From Alphaproteobacteria bacterium (GTDB taxonomy: Bacteria; Pseudomonadota; Alphaproteobacteria; Rhodobacterales; Rhodobacteraceae): a stretch of DNA of 64,000 nt. The position numbers and the translations under genes were made by a program. The notes below the pieces were generated by a model. It was not told where the DNA came from and did not search any database. It was given only the letters and a program-made list of their open reading frames with translations. Below, piece by piece: positions 17,766-26,587 of the stretch. The DNA is taken from positions 62,001-126,000 of the forward strand of contig JAUHVK010000001.1 in the NCBI GenBank assembly GCA_030425145.1. Reading direction: 5' to 3'. The number at the start of each line of letters is the position of its first letter. The first letter of the stretch is position 1.

Positions 17766-18094
17766 GCTGCAAATCGTTCCGCAAATTCCGCTTCGAAAAG
17801 TTTTCGGGACTGGCTGAATAGCTGTTTCAGATGCCGAGCATCTACTGTTCCGGCACCGCGTGTGGCCGAGAATTCAGCCGCGCTGCAGATCTCTGCCAGC
17901 TTGGCGAATCCGAGATTGAGCGCCGATCCCTTTAGGAAATGCATCAGTTCCTGCATCTGCGCCGGATCGTTCTGCGCACCATCGAGTCGAGATAACGTGT
18001 CCTCAACCTCCATCAAAAACAGCTCTGCCACCTCTGAAAAATCTTCGGCGCCGATTTCTCTTCGCAGCTCGGCAACGCGTGTCCAGTCGATCAT
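17762..18094 (-). CDS. Hpt-domain phosphotransfer protein
   Basis: A stand-alone 110-residue histidine phosphotransfer protein. The phospho-acceptor is H52 in MHFLKGSALNLGF, the classic HxxKGxA motif in a four-helix bundle. It would pass phosphate between a histidine kinase and a receiver domain. ATG 18094 has GGAGG 6 bases upstream; an in-frame ATG 12 bases earlier is less likely. It is divergent from a receiver-phosphatase gene (18237), which suggests the two act in one phosphorelay. No cognate kinase gene lies next to it. Confidence 0.85.
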   Translation of the reverse strand: MIDWTRVAELRREIGAEDFSEVAELFLMEVEDTLSRLDGAQNDPAQMQELMHFLKGSALNLGFAKLAEICSAAEFSATRGAGTVDARHLKQLFSQSRKLFEAEFAERFAA

Positions 18095-18167
18095 AGGAAC
18101 CTCCATCGTTGCTTTGCTCTAGCAGGCAAAGATGAAGAAACTGCAACACGGCGAAAGCACAGGCGAT

Positions 18168-18182
18168 TTCATCTCTTCTTAA
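18168..18182. promoter_or_regulatory. Near-consensus CtrA-like box between Hpt and REC-PP2C genes
   Basis: TTCA, 7 bases, then TTAA (followed by C): 7 of 8 positions match the CtrA site TTAA-N7-TTAA. It lies 54 bases before the receiver-phosphatase start and 73 bases before the divergent Hpt start. A 7/8 match is expected several times by chance in 64 kb, so only its position in a promoter gap gives it weight. Confidence 0.35.
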
Positions 18183-18236
18183 CACTTCACCATTAGAGCA
18201 CCGATTGGGGGCCGACGTTTGGGTTGGTGCAAGGTT

Positions 18237-19502
18237 ATGTTTCAGAGCGCAGCATTGGCGTTCCCCGATGTTCAGGACGGTCATCTGTGTAAAGTGTTGG
18301 TTGTCGATGACAGTCGCGCACAGCGTCGGATCCTCACCCTCATGCTTGAACGTTGGGGATACATCGTGGCCGAGGCGGAGGATGCCAAGCAGGGGTTGAC
18401 CTTGTGCGAGGTATTTCAGCCAGATTTTATCATTTCCGACTGGGTCATGCCGGGTCTGAGCGGGCCGGAGTTCTGCGCCGCGTTCCGTGCCTCGGCTCGC
18501 GCGACTTATGGTTATTTCATCCTGCTGACCTCAAAGTCGGAAAAGGCGGCTGTTGCGACAGGTCTTGAATCGGGCGCCGACGATTTTCTGACCAAGCCGG
18601 TCAATGGCGACGAACTGCGCGCAAGGATCAATGCAGGCGCGCGCATCCTTTCGATGGAAAAGGAACTGCGGGCCAAAAACGAGGTGATCGCGGAAACGTT
18701 GGCGGAACTGCAATCCGTCCATGCGGTAATCGACAAGGATTTGCAGCAAGCGCGCGTTTTGCAGCAATCGCTGATGCCAACACGCACGGCGTATTTCGGG
18801 CAAAGTCGGGTCAGCGTTTTGCTTCGATCTTGTGGGCATGTTGGCGGTGATCTTGCGGGGATGTTTTCGATCCCCAACGGTGATTTCGGCATGTTCAGTC
18901 TCGATGTATCAGGCCACGGCATCACGTCTGCGATGATGACGGCACGGGTTGCCGGGCATCTAAGCGCCGAACATCTTGAGGAAAACCTTGCCCTCGAACG
19001 GCAGGGGGAGGGGTTTGAATTTCTGCCCCCGCGCCTTATGGCAGAGCGGTTGAACGCTCGGATGGTCGCGCAGCAGGGGGTCACGGAATACCTGACGCTG
19101 GCCTATGCGCATGTTCAACAAGACACCGGCATCGCGCGTTTTGTGCAGGCGGGACATCCGCCGCCACTCTTGTTGCGCCGCGATGGGGAGGCTGCGTTTA
19201 TCGGGTCCGGCGGTTTGCCGATCGGTCTAATTGAGGGCGCGCGTTTCGAGGATCACGAGGTTGCGCTCGAACCAGGCGACCGGCTGTTGCTTTATACCGA
19301 TGGGTTTACCGAGGCGGTTCTGCCAGACGGGACAATGCTGGACGGCGACGGCCTCTTGGCGCTGGTGCGGTCCATTCCCGAAGATCGCAAGGGGCCTGCG
19401 TTTCTGGATGCGTTACACGATGTGCTTCGGGAAAAACTTGGCGACGGCGCCGAGTTTGACGATGATTTGTCAGCTGCGCTTTTGGAATACGGGCAGGCGT
19501 GA
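18237..19502 (+). CDS. Response regulator with PP2C-type (RsbU/SpoIIE) phosphatase domain, RbaY-like
   Basis: The 421-residue protein has an N-terminal receiver domain: DD at 24-25, phospho-acceptor D68 in IISDWVMPG, and K120 in FLTKP. A linker coiled coil at about 140-180 follows, then a SpoIIE/PP2C phosphatase with GGDLAGMFS, LDVSGHG, YTDGFTEA and DDDLSAALL supplying metal-binding aspartates. Proteins of this kind dephosphorylate an anti-sigma-factor antagonist; in Rhodobacter capsulatus RbaY has this layout. The start could be TTG 18219; ATG 18237 is chosen. The last 33 bases overlap the convergent Nudix gene. The Hpt gene is divergent. Confidence 0.87.
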   Translation: MFQSAALAFPDVQDGHLCKVLVVDDSRAQRRILTLMLERWGYIVAEAEDAKQGLTLCEVFQPDFIISDWVMPGLSGPEFCAAFRASARATYGYFILLTSKSEKAAVATGLESGADDFLTKPVNGDELRARINAGARILSMEKELRAKNEVIAETLAELQSVHAVIDKDLQQARVLQQSLMPTRTAYFGQSRVSVLLRSCGHVGGDLAGMFSIPNGDFGMFSLDVSGHGITSAMMTARVAGHLSAEHLEENLALERQGEGFEFLPPRLMAERLNARMVAQQGVTEYLTLAYAHVQQDTGIARFVQAGHPPPLLLRRDGEAAFIGSGGLPIGLIEGARFEDHEVALEPGDRLLLYTDGFTEAVLPDGTMLDGDGLLALVRSIPEDRKGPAFLDALHDVLREKLGDGAEFDDDLSAALLEYGQA

Positions 19503-19934
19503 GGCGTAGCGCGCCACGAAATCCCTGTCGCCGCTGTTGGCGAGGCTGTCCAAAGTTTCGCCAACACCCATACACAGCGCGGTATGCCCCGCTTCGAGCG
19601 GATCGCCGTACCGGATGACGGGGGCGGCCATGTAGATCAGGCACAGCTTCTCGGCCCAGAGATCGTATTCCGGCATATAGGTAAACCGTCGATACGCCCC
19701 CAAACGCCGCGCGCGTGCGATGCGCCAACCGGTTTCTTCGTAAACTTCGCGAATCAAGGCCTGTACCGGGGATTCGCCGGGATCAACGCCGCCACCGGGC
19801 AATTGCACCTCGGGTTCGGGCGCGTCCTGATGCGTCAGCAAAAGACCTTCGCCAAGCGGCAAAATCGCGTAGGCGCCGGTGCGTAGCGTGTAAGATCGAC
19901 CGGATTCCGGCGCGTCGCCAAACCTGCGCATCAT
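19470..19934 (-). CDS. Nudix hydrolase
   Basis: A 154-residue protein with a complete Nudix box (GGGVDPGESPVQALIREVYE then ETGW), which binds metal and cleaves nucleoside diphosphate derivatives. The substrate is not evident. The start is ATG 19934 (MMRRFGDAPESGRSY), 6 bases after GGGG; the open frame upstream to 20066 would overlap hslO. The 3' end reaches 33 bases into the convergent REC-PP2C gene, so the last 10 codons of each are read from both strands. Confidence 0.85.
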   Translation of the reverse strand: MMRRFGDAPESGRSYTLRTGAYAILPLGEGLLLTHQDAPEPEVQLPGGGVDPGESPVQALIREVYEETGWRIARARRLGAYRRFTYMPEYDLWAEKLCLIYMAAPVIRYGDPLEAGHTALCMGVGETLDSLANSGDRDFVARYASRLPVFQKRS

Positions 19935-20020
19935 GTCATTCCCCTTCTGCCCCTTGGACCTGCCGGATCGTCCCTTATATAGTCCCGAACATGCCGGAGG
20001 GCGGCAAGCAAGGAAATTCC

Positions 20021-21010
20021 ATGACACTCGGATCGAAAATCGCTTGGGACGACACCGTCCTGCCATTTCAACTTGACCGTTCGGACATCCGTGGCCGGGT
20101 GGCCCGTCTGGACGGGGTGTTGAGCGGTATTCTTAAGCAGCACAACTATCCCGCCCCGGTCGAGGCGCTGGTGGCTGAGATGGCATTGCTGACCGCGTTG
20201 ATCGGGCAGACGATCAAGCTGCGCTGGAAGCTGTCGCTGCAGATTCAGACCAAGGGTGCCGTGCGCATGATCGCCACCGATTTCTATGCGCCCGAGGCGG
20301 AGGGTGAGCCCGCGCGCATCCGCGCCTATGCGAGCTTTGATCCCGACCGGATCACCGACGGCCCGGCGATGGATCAAATCGGCGAAGGCTATTTCGCGAT
20401 CCTGATGGATCAGGGGAAGGGGATGCAGCCCTATCAGGGAATCACGCCGCTGACCGGAAAGACATTGTCGAGCTGTGCCGAAGCTTATTTTGCGCAGTCC
20501 GAGCAGCTGCCGACGAAATTCGCGCTCAGCTTTGGCCAATCCACCGAACCCGGTGTGCCGCAACATTGGCGCGCGGGCGGGATCATGATCCAGCACATGC
20601 CCAAAGCATCGCCCTTTGCCACCGATGGTGGATCGGGCGAGGGTGGCCTGCTTCATGCTGATGATCTGCTGAACGAGGACGAAGGCGAGAACTGGAACCG
20701 GGTGAACCATCACCTTGCGACGGTCGAGGACATGGAGTTGATCGGCCCGTCCCTGCCTGCGACGGACCTTCTGTTCCGGCTGTTTCATGAGGAAAGCCCG
20801 CGCGTGTTCGACGCACTGCCGGTGCGGTTTGGGTGTACCTGTTCCGAAGATCGCGTGCGGCAAAGCCTGTCGATCTATTCGGCCAAGGACATTGCGACGA
20901 TGACCACGGAAGAGGGTCGGGTTACGGCGGACTGCCAGTTCTGCGGCGCACATTACGATCTGGACCCGGCGACTGTCGGTTTCGAGGCAGAAGAGGTGTC
21001 GGGTGAATGA
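20021..21010 (+). CDS. hslO: Redox-regulated chaperone Hsp33
   Basis: Hsp33 is a holdase activated by oxidation, which releases zinc from four cysteines and unfolds its C-terminus. The 329-residue protein keeps both cysteine pairs: C-T-C in GCTCSEDR and C-Q-F-C in ADCQFCGAHYD, near residues 277-279 and 309-312. The core has IGQTIKLRWKLSLQIQ and GYFAILMDQGKGMQPYQG. ATG 20021 is preceded by AAGGAAA; an in-frame ATG at 19991 is possible. The next gene starts inside its last codons, forming an operon with the two Nudix/cca genes. Confidence 0.94.
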   Translation: MTLGSKIAWDDTVLPFQLDRSDIRGRVARLDGVLSGILKQHNYPAPVEALVAEMALLTALIGQTIKLRWKLSLQIQTKGAVRMIATDFYAPEAEGEPARIRAYASFDPDRITDGPAMDQIGEGYFAILMDQGKGMQPYQGITPLTGKTLSSCAEAYFAQSEQLPTKFALSFGQSTEPGVPQHWRAGGIMIQHMPKASPFATDGGSGEGGLLHADDLLNEDEGENWNRVNHHLATVEDMELIGPSLPATDLLFRLFHEESPRVFDALPVRFGCTCSEDRVRQSLSIYSAKDIATMTTEEGRVTADCQFCGAHYDLDPATVGFEAEEVSGE

Positions 21011-21599
21011 CCGCTCGCGGCTAGAGGTGGCTTTGAAGCAGAACAGTGCTGCTTCGTCCGATTTCGATCTGAACCCGGATGTGGTTCTTCCGGTGGGGCG
21101 CAAACTGCGCCCCGCTGGTGTTTTGGTGCCCGTGATTGCAGGCGCGTATGGCGCCGAGGTGCTTTTGACCAAGCGGTCGTCGCGGCTCAAACACCACCCC
21201 GGCCAGATTGCCTTTCCTGGTGGCAAACAGGACGATGGCGATGCAGATGTGGTCGCCGCTGCCTTGCGAGAGGCCGAGGAAGAAGTTGGCCTTGCCCGCG
21301 GGCATGTCGAGATTCTGGGTACCATGCCGACCCATGAGACTGTGACGGGCTTTCTGGTCACACCGGTTGTGGGCTGGATCGAAAACGCCTTCGACGTGGT
21401 CCCCGAACCGGGCGAAGTCGCCGAGGCATTCCGCGTTCCGCTCGCTCATGTCGCCGATTTGGGTCAGTTCACAGTGCAATCCCGACGCTGGCGCGGGACA
21501 CGCCGCCATTACTATACCGTTCCCTTCGGTCCCTATTACATTTGGGGGGCGACCGCGCGTATCCTGCGCGGACTGGCCCAACGGATGGAGGAGGTATGA
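21003..21599 (+). CDS. CoA pyrophosphatase-type Nudix hydrolase (NudL-like)
   Basis: A 198-residue Nudix protein. FPGGKQDDGDADVVAAALREAEEEVGL is close to the CoA diphosphatase variant of the Nudix box, with Asp in place of the usual first Glu. LTKRSSRLKHHPGQIAFPGG matches the family's UPF0035 signature upstream of the box. It would cleave CoA to 4'-phosphopantetheine and 3',5'-ADP. It starts with GTG at 21003, overlapping the end of hslO by 8 bases, and its TGA overlaps the ATG of the CCA enzyme. Confidence 0.88.
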   Translation: MNDRSRLEVALKQNSAASSDFDLNPDVVLPVGRKLRPAGVLVPVIAGAYGAEVLLTKRSSRLKHHPGQIAFPGGKQDDGDADVVAAALREAEEEVGLARGHVEILGTMPTHETVTGFLVTPVVGWIENAFDVVPEPGEVAEAFRVPLAHVADLGQFTVQSRRWRGTRRHYYTVPFGPYYIWGATARILRGLAQRMEEV

Positions 21600-22741
21600 A
21601 AGTCACGGGCGACTGGTTAACCGCCGCCAGCACGCAGGCGGTGTTCACCGCCTTGCAGGCTGACGGGCACAGCGCTTTTGCCGTTGGTGGATGTGTGCGC
21701 AATGCGCTCATGGGTGTCCCGGTTTCGGATGTGGATATCGCAACGGATGCCACGCCCGAAACCGTGCAGGCGCTTGCGCAAGCGGCGGGATTGAAATCTG
21801 TACCGACAGGGATCGACCACGGGACAATTACGATAGTGTCTGAGGGCACTGGCTACGAAGTCACCACGTTTCGCGCCGATACCGAAACCGATGGGCGGTA
21901 CGCGATTGTGCGATTTTCGACCGATATGGCCGAAGACGCGGCGCGGCGCGATTTCACCATGAACGCGCTATATTCCGATGCCACAGGTCAGCTTGTAGAC
22001 CCGCTGGGCGGGCTTCCGGATCTCGAGGCGCGGCGTGTGCGGTTCATCGGCAACGCGCAGGACCGGATCGCCGAAGACTATCTGCGCATCTTGCGTTTCT
22101 TTCGTTTTGCTGCGTGGTACGGTGATCCCGACCTTGGGTTTGATGCGGACGCACTAGCCGCTATTGCTGTCAGCCTGGACGGTCTTCACGGCCTGTCACG
22201 GGAAAGGATTGGTGGAGAGGTAGTCAAGCTGCTCTCTGCTAGAGATCCTGCGCCTGCCGTCGGGTCAATGGAACAAACCGGCGTTTTGCACGCAATTCTT
22301 CCGGGCAGCACGACACGCGGTTTGGCGCTGCTGGTTCATCTTGAGTTAGCCGCCGATGTGCCTCCTGACGCCATCCGCAGGCTGGTCAGCCTGGGTGCGC
22401 TCGACTGCGAGGGTCTGCGCCTGTCAAAAAAGCACCAGAGGCGATTTGAGCAGTATCAGAGACTAATCTCGACATCCGAACCGCCTGCGGAACTTGGTTA
22501 CCGGCATGGCGCGGAGGTGGCGCGGGACGTGCTGTTGCTGCGCGCAGCACTTCTCGAAATGCGGCTTGATCCTGAAGGTCTGTCTGCCGCTGAGATTGGA
22601 TCGCAGCAGCAATGCCCGGTCAAACCGGCTGATCTCATGCCCGACTATTCCGGCGCCGCGTTGGGCGCAAGGCTACGCGAAGTCGAGGATCGCTGGGTCG
22701 CTTCGGGCTTTGCACTCAGCAAATCAAAGCTCTTGGGGTAG
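21596..22741 (+). CDS. cca: CCA tRNA nucleotidyltransferase / poly(A) polymerase family
   Basis: It adds or repairs the 3' CCA of tRNAs. The 381-residue class II nucleotidyltransferase has AVGGCVRNALMGVPVSDVDIATDA (the G-[SG]-type loop with catalytic DxD), RRDFTMNALYSD, and RIAEDYLRILRFFRFAAWYG. The frame is open further upstream, but ATG 21596 has GGAGGAGGT just ahead and overlaps the previous stop (ATGA). Whether it adds all of CCA or acts as poly(A) polymerase cannot be decided here; most alphaproteobacteria have a single such enzyme. Confidence 0.92.
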   Translation: MKVTGDWLTAASTQAVFTALQADGHSAFAVGGCVRNALMGVPVSDVDIATDATPETVQALAQAAGLKSVPTGIDHGTITIVSEGTGYEVTTFRADTETDGRYAIVRFSTDMAEDAARRDFTMNALYSDATGQLVDPLGGLPDLEARRVRFIGNAQDRIAEDYLRILRFFRFAAWYGDPDLGFDADALAAIAVSLDGLHGLSRERIGGEVVKLLSARDPAPAVGSMEQTGVLHAILPGSTTRGLALLVHLELAADVPPDAIRRLVSLGALDCEGLRLSKKHQRRFEQYQRLISTSEPPAELGYRHGAEVARDVLLLRAALLEMRLDPEGLSAAEIGSQQQCPVKPADLMPDYSGAALGARLREVEDRWVASGFALSKSKLLG

Positions 22742-22880
22742 GCGACTTCCCTCTGGCGAAAACCCGCGCTAGGGTTGCGCTGTCACACGGACAATACCGA
22801 ACATTGCATTATCTGTTCTTCGGGGACGCACACCACGCGGCGTGATCCGTACCTGTGTTTTTTACTGAGGAGACCGTTGG

Positions 22881-24725
22881 GTGTTCCGCTTTTTCGAAAA
22901 TCTGGTCGATCCCTACGGCCCCTATGACGAGAAGGACACGCCACCCTCGAGGTTGTTTCCGTTCCTTCTCGACTATTCGCAGCCGTTCAAACGGATCTTC
23001 GTCTACGCGACGATCATGTCAGTGATCGTCGCGGCGATCGAAATTGGTTTGATCTGGGCGATGGGTTGGGTTGTCGACATCCTAGCTGGCGATCCGGCGG
23101 AAGTGTGGGCGAGCTATGGCGGTTGGCTAATCGCGCTGGCGGTGTTCATTCTGCTGATCCGGCCCGCCTTGCAGGCGCTGGATGTGCTGCTTCTGAACAA
23201 TACGATCCTGCCGAATTTCGGCACGCTGATCCGGTGGCGGGCGCACAAGCATGTGCTCCGGCAATCCGTGGGTTGGTTTGAGAACGATTTTGCGGGGCGG
23301 ATCGCCAACCGCATCATGCAAACGCCTCCCGCAGCGGGCGAAGCGGTGTTCCAGGTGTTCGATGCGATCACCTTTTCACTGGCCTACGTGGTCGGTGCCT
23401 TGGTGCTGCTCGGGCAAGCGGATCCGCGTTTGGCAATCCCGTTGATCGGCTGGCTGTTCCTCTATGGCGCGCTGGTGGTCTGGACGGTGAAACGCGTCGG
23501 CCCTGCGTCGCAAGCTGCATCTGATGCGCGGTCCGAGGTCACGGGTCGTGTGGTGGACAGCTACACGAACATCCACTCGGTCAAGATGTTCGCGCATAAC
23601 GACACCGAACTGACCTACGCCAAGGATGCAATCGAGAACACGCGCCGCACGTTCCAGTACGAAATGCGACTCTTCACTATCATGGACGTGGTTCTGGTCA
23701 CCCTGAATGGTCTCTTGATCGTCGCTGTTGTCGGCTGGGCGTTCTGGCTGTGGATGCAGGGGCAAGCCAGCGTCGGTGTGGTTGCTGCGGCCACTGCTCT
23801 GACGCTTCGGCTCAATGCTATGACCGGCTGGATCATGTGGGCGCTGACCTCGTTCTTCCGCCAGTTGGGCGTTGTGGCCGAAGGGATGGAAACCATTGCC
23901 CAGCCAATTACGTTAGTCGATCAGTCAGGCGCAAAACCGCTGAAGCTGAACACCGGAAAAATCGAGATTCAGTCTCTAACACACCACTATGGGCGTAATA
24001 CCGGTGGCCTTGACGCAATCGACCTTACCATTGAACCCGGCGAAAAGGTGGGTCTGGTCGGGCGGTCGGGTGCGGGCAAGTCGACCTTGGTCAAGCTGCT
24101 CTTGCGGTTCTACGACGCCGAACAAGGGCGCATCTTGATCGACGGTCAGGATATCACTCTTGTGACGCAGGACAGTCTGCGACTGGCGATCGGTATGGTG
24201 CAGCAGGATAGTTCTCTCTTGCACCGATCCGTGCGGGACAACATCCTTTACGGTCGACCATCGGCAAGCGAGGATGAGCTGATCGCTGCTGCCAAACAGG
24301 CGCAGGCGCATGAGTTCATCCTTAACCTTCAGGATCCGCAGGGACGTGCTGGATATGATGCGCAGGTCGGTGAACGTGGGGTCAAACTGTCCGGCGGACA
24401 ACGCCAGCGCGTGACGCTCGCTCGAGTGATCCTCAAGGACGCACCGATCCTGCTTTTGGACGAGGCGACAAGCGCGCTCGATTCCGAGGTCGAAGCTGCC
24501 ATTCAGGACACGCTCTATGGCATGATGGAGGGCAAAACGGTGATCGCTATCGCGCACCGGCTGTCCACCATCGCCCATATGGATCGCATTCTCGTGATGG
24601 ATCACGGCCGGATCGTAGAGCAGGGCAGCCATGACGCGCTTTTGGCGCAGGGTGGGCTATATGCAGGGTTCTGGGCCCGCCAGTCGGGCGGGTTTATCGC
24701 AACCGAGACCGAGGCCGCAGAGTGA
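22881..24725 (+). CDS. ABC transporter half-molecule (membrane domain fused to ATPase), first of pair
   Basis: A 614-residue exporter-type half transporter. About 35 cytoplasmic residues precede six membrane segments (about 40-320). The ATPase has Walker A GRSGAGKS, signature LSGGQRQR, Walker B ILLLDEATSALD and the H-loop IAHRLST. All catalytic residues are present. The start is GTG 22881 after AGGAG. The second half transporter begins at its stop (GTGA overlap), so the two probably form a heterodimer. The substrate is unknown; multidrug or lipid export are the usual roles. Confidence 0.92.
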   Translation: MFRFFENLVDPYGPYDEKDTPPSRLFPFLLDYSQPFKRIFVYATIMSVIVAAIEIGLIWAMGWVVDILAGDPAEVWASYGGWLIALAVFILLIRPALQALDVLLLNNTILPNFGTLIRWRAHKHVLRQSVGWFENDFAGRIANRIMQTPPAAGEAVFQVFDAITFSLAYVVGALVLLGQADPRLAIPLIGWLFLYGALVVWTVKRVGPASQAASDARSEVTGRVVDSYTNIHSVKMFAHNDTELTYAKDAIENTRRTFQYEMRLFTIMDVVLVTLNGLLIVAVVGWAFWLWMQGQASVGVVAAATALTLRLNAMTGWIMWALTSFFRQLGVVAEGMETIAQPITLVDQSGAKPLKLNTGKIEIQSLTHHYGRNTGGLDAIDLTIEPGEKVGLVGRSGAGKSTLVKLLLRFYDAEQGRILIDGQDITLVTQDSLRLAIGMVQQDSSLLHRSVRDNILYGRPSASEDELIAAAKQAQAHEFILNLQDPQGRAGYDAQVGERGVKLSGGQRQRVTLARVILKDAPILLLDEATSALDSEVEAAIQDTLYGMMEGKTVIAIAHRLSTIAHMDRILVMDHGRIVEQGSHDALLAQGGLYAGFWARQSGGFIATETEAAE

Positions 24726-26548
24726 GTTTGTTCCAGATCGATCCCTTCGCCGAAGCCAATGGCGCGCCGCCGAAAACGTTGCTGGCGTTCTTTCGCTGGT
24801 CGCTCGCGGGAAGTGGGCCAGTTCTGATCCTTGCCAGCCTTGTGTCGGTGATCGGCGGTATTGCCGAAGTGGCGGCGGCGATCCTGTTGGGCCAAGTGAT
24901 CGATGCGGCGCTCGCATCTGATCCGGGTGCGGTCTTTACCGATAACTCGGTTCTGTTGATCGGCTGCCTGTTCTTTTTCATTGTGTTCCGCCCGCTGGCG
25001 ATGGGTTTCAACGCCTATGCGCAGAACATCATGATGCAGCCCAACATCATAAACCTCATCCTGTCGCGCATTCACCGCTACACACTGGGGCAGTCGGTGA
25101 CCTTCTTCGACGACGATTTCGCCGGACGGATCGCGCAGAAGGAGATGCAGACAGCGCGTGCGCTGAATGATGTTGTGACCGAGGTGGTCAATACAGTTTT
25201 CTTTGCACTGGCCTCGGTGATCGGTGCGGTGTTTCTTCTGGGAACCGTCGATCTGCGTATCGCGGCGGGGCTGGCGTTCTGGATGGTGGGTTACGGGCTC
25301 CTGATCCGATACTTCATGCCGCGTATCCGCACCACATCAACCGCACGGGCTGGGGCGCGGGCGATGGTGACCGGTCAGGTGGTTGATACGGTGACGAATA
25401 TCAAGACGGTCAAGCTCTTTGCCCATCAAGGCCACGAGGATCGGGCGGCACTGAGTGCGATGAGCGAATACCGCAAGCGTTTCCTTGATTTCAGCGCGAT
25501 TGCGGTGACGTTTCGGTTCTGGTTGATGGCGCTGGCGGGTACTTTGCCCGTGCTGCTGATCGGTGGTGCGCTGTGGTACTGGTCGCTTGGCCTGATCAGC
25601 GCCGGAGACATCGCTGCAACCGGCGCGATCAGCCTTCGTCTGGCGCAGATGACCGGATGGGTCAGTTTCACGCTGATGGGCCTTTACGCCAATGTGGGCG
25701 AGGTCGAAGACGGGATGCGCACGCTCACCCCGGATCACACGCTTCTTGACCGCGAGGGGGCATCGGACCTTGTTGTCGAGAATGGCGAGGTGCAATTCGA
25801 TGGCGTGGGCTTCGCCTATGGTCGGCAAAATGGCGGTGTCGATGACGTCAACCTCACCATTCAACCGGGGGAAAAGCTGGCGATCGTTGGGGCTTCGGGG
25901 GCCGGGAAGTCGACTCTCGTGTCTCTGTTGTTGCGGCTCTATGACACCGAAAAAGGTGTTATTCGCATCGACGGGCAGGACATTGCGGCGGTGACGCAGG
26001 AAAGCCTGCGGCGGCAGATTGGGATGGTCACGCAGGAAACCGCGATGTTCAATCGCTCGGCGTTGGACAACATCCGCTATGGCCGCCCTGACGCAACCGA
26101 GGCAGAGGTTTTCGAGGCCGCGCAGAAGGCCGAGGCGCATGAGTTTATCCTCAACCTTGAGGACCATCGCGGGCGCAAGGGCTACGGGGCTCATCTTGGC
26201 GAACGCGGGGTGAAGCTCTCGGGTGGTCAGCGCCAGCGTATTGCGCTCGCACGCGCCATCCTCAAAGACGCGCCAATCCTCGTGTTGGACGAGGCGACCA
26301 GCGCACTGGATTCAGAAGTCGAGGCGCAGATCCAGTCGGCTCTCGAACGGGTGATGGAGGGCAAGACCGTCCTTGCCATTGCGCACCGTCTGTCGACCAT
26401 TGCCAGCATGGACCGGATCATTGTCATGGATACCGGTCGTATCGCCGAAGTTGGGACACATGACGTGCTTCTTGCCAAAGGCGGCCTCTACGCGCGGTAT
26501 TGGGATCGGCAATCCGGAGGCTTTATCGGGGCTGAAGCTGCCGAATAG
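24722..26548 (+). CDS. ABC transporter half-molecule (membrane domain fused to ATPase), second of pair
   Basis: The 608-residue partner of the gene before it, with the same layout and strong similarity, evidently an old duplication. Six membrane segments are followed by an ATPase with Walker A GASGAGKS, LSGGQRQR, ILVLDEATSALD and IAHRLST. Both nucleotide sites of the predicted heterodimer keep the catalytic Glu, unlike many bacterial heterodimeric exporters in which one site is degenerate. It starts at GTG 24722, overlapping the previous stop by 4 bases. Confidence 0.92.
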   Translation: MSLFQIDPFAEANGAPPKTLLAFFRWSLAGSGPVLILASLVSVIGGIAEVAAAILLGQVIDAALASDPGAVFTDNSVLLIGCLFFFIVFRPLAMGFNAYAQNIMMQPNIINLILSRIHRYTLGQSVTFFDDDFAGRIAQKEMQTARALNDVVTEVVNTVFFALASVIGAVFLLGTVDLRIAAGLAFWMVGYGLLIRYFMPRIRTTSTARAGARAMVTGQVVDTVTNIKTVKLFAHQGHEDRAALSAMSEYRKRFLDFSAIAVTFRFWLMALAGTLPVLLIGGALWYWSLGLISAGDIAATGAISLRLAQMTGWVSFTLMGLYANVGEVEDGMRTLTPDHTLLDREGASDLVVENGEVQFDGVGFAYGRQNGGVDDVNLTIQPGEKLAIVGASGAGKSTLVSLLLRLYDTEKGVIRIDGQDIAAVTQESLRRQIGMVTQETAMFNRSALDNIRYGRPDATEAEVFEAAQKAEAHEFILNLEDHRGRKGYGAHLGERGVKLSGGQRQRIALARAILKDAPILVLDEATSALDSEVEAQIQSALERVMEGKTVLAIAHRLSTIASMDRIIVMDTGRIAEVGTHDVLLAKGGLYARYWDRQSGGFIGAEAAE

Positions 26549-26587
26549 CCCTCGACCAATGTCGTCGGCTGAGGCAAAAGCCGCCAC

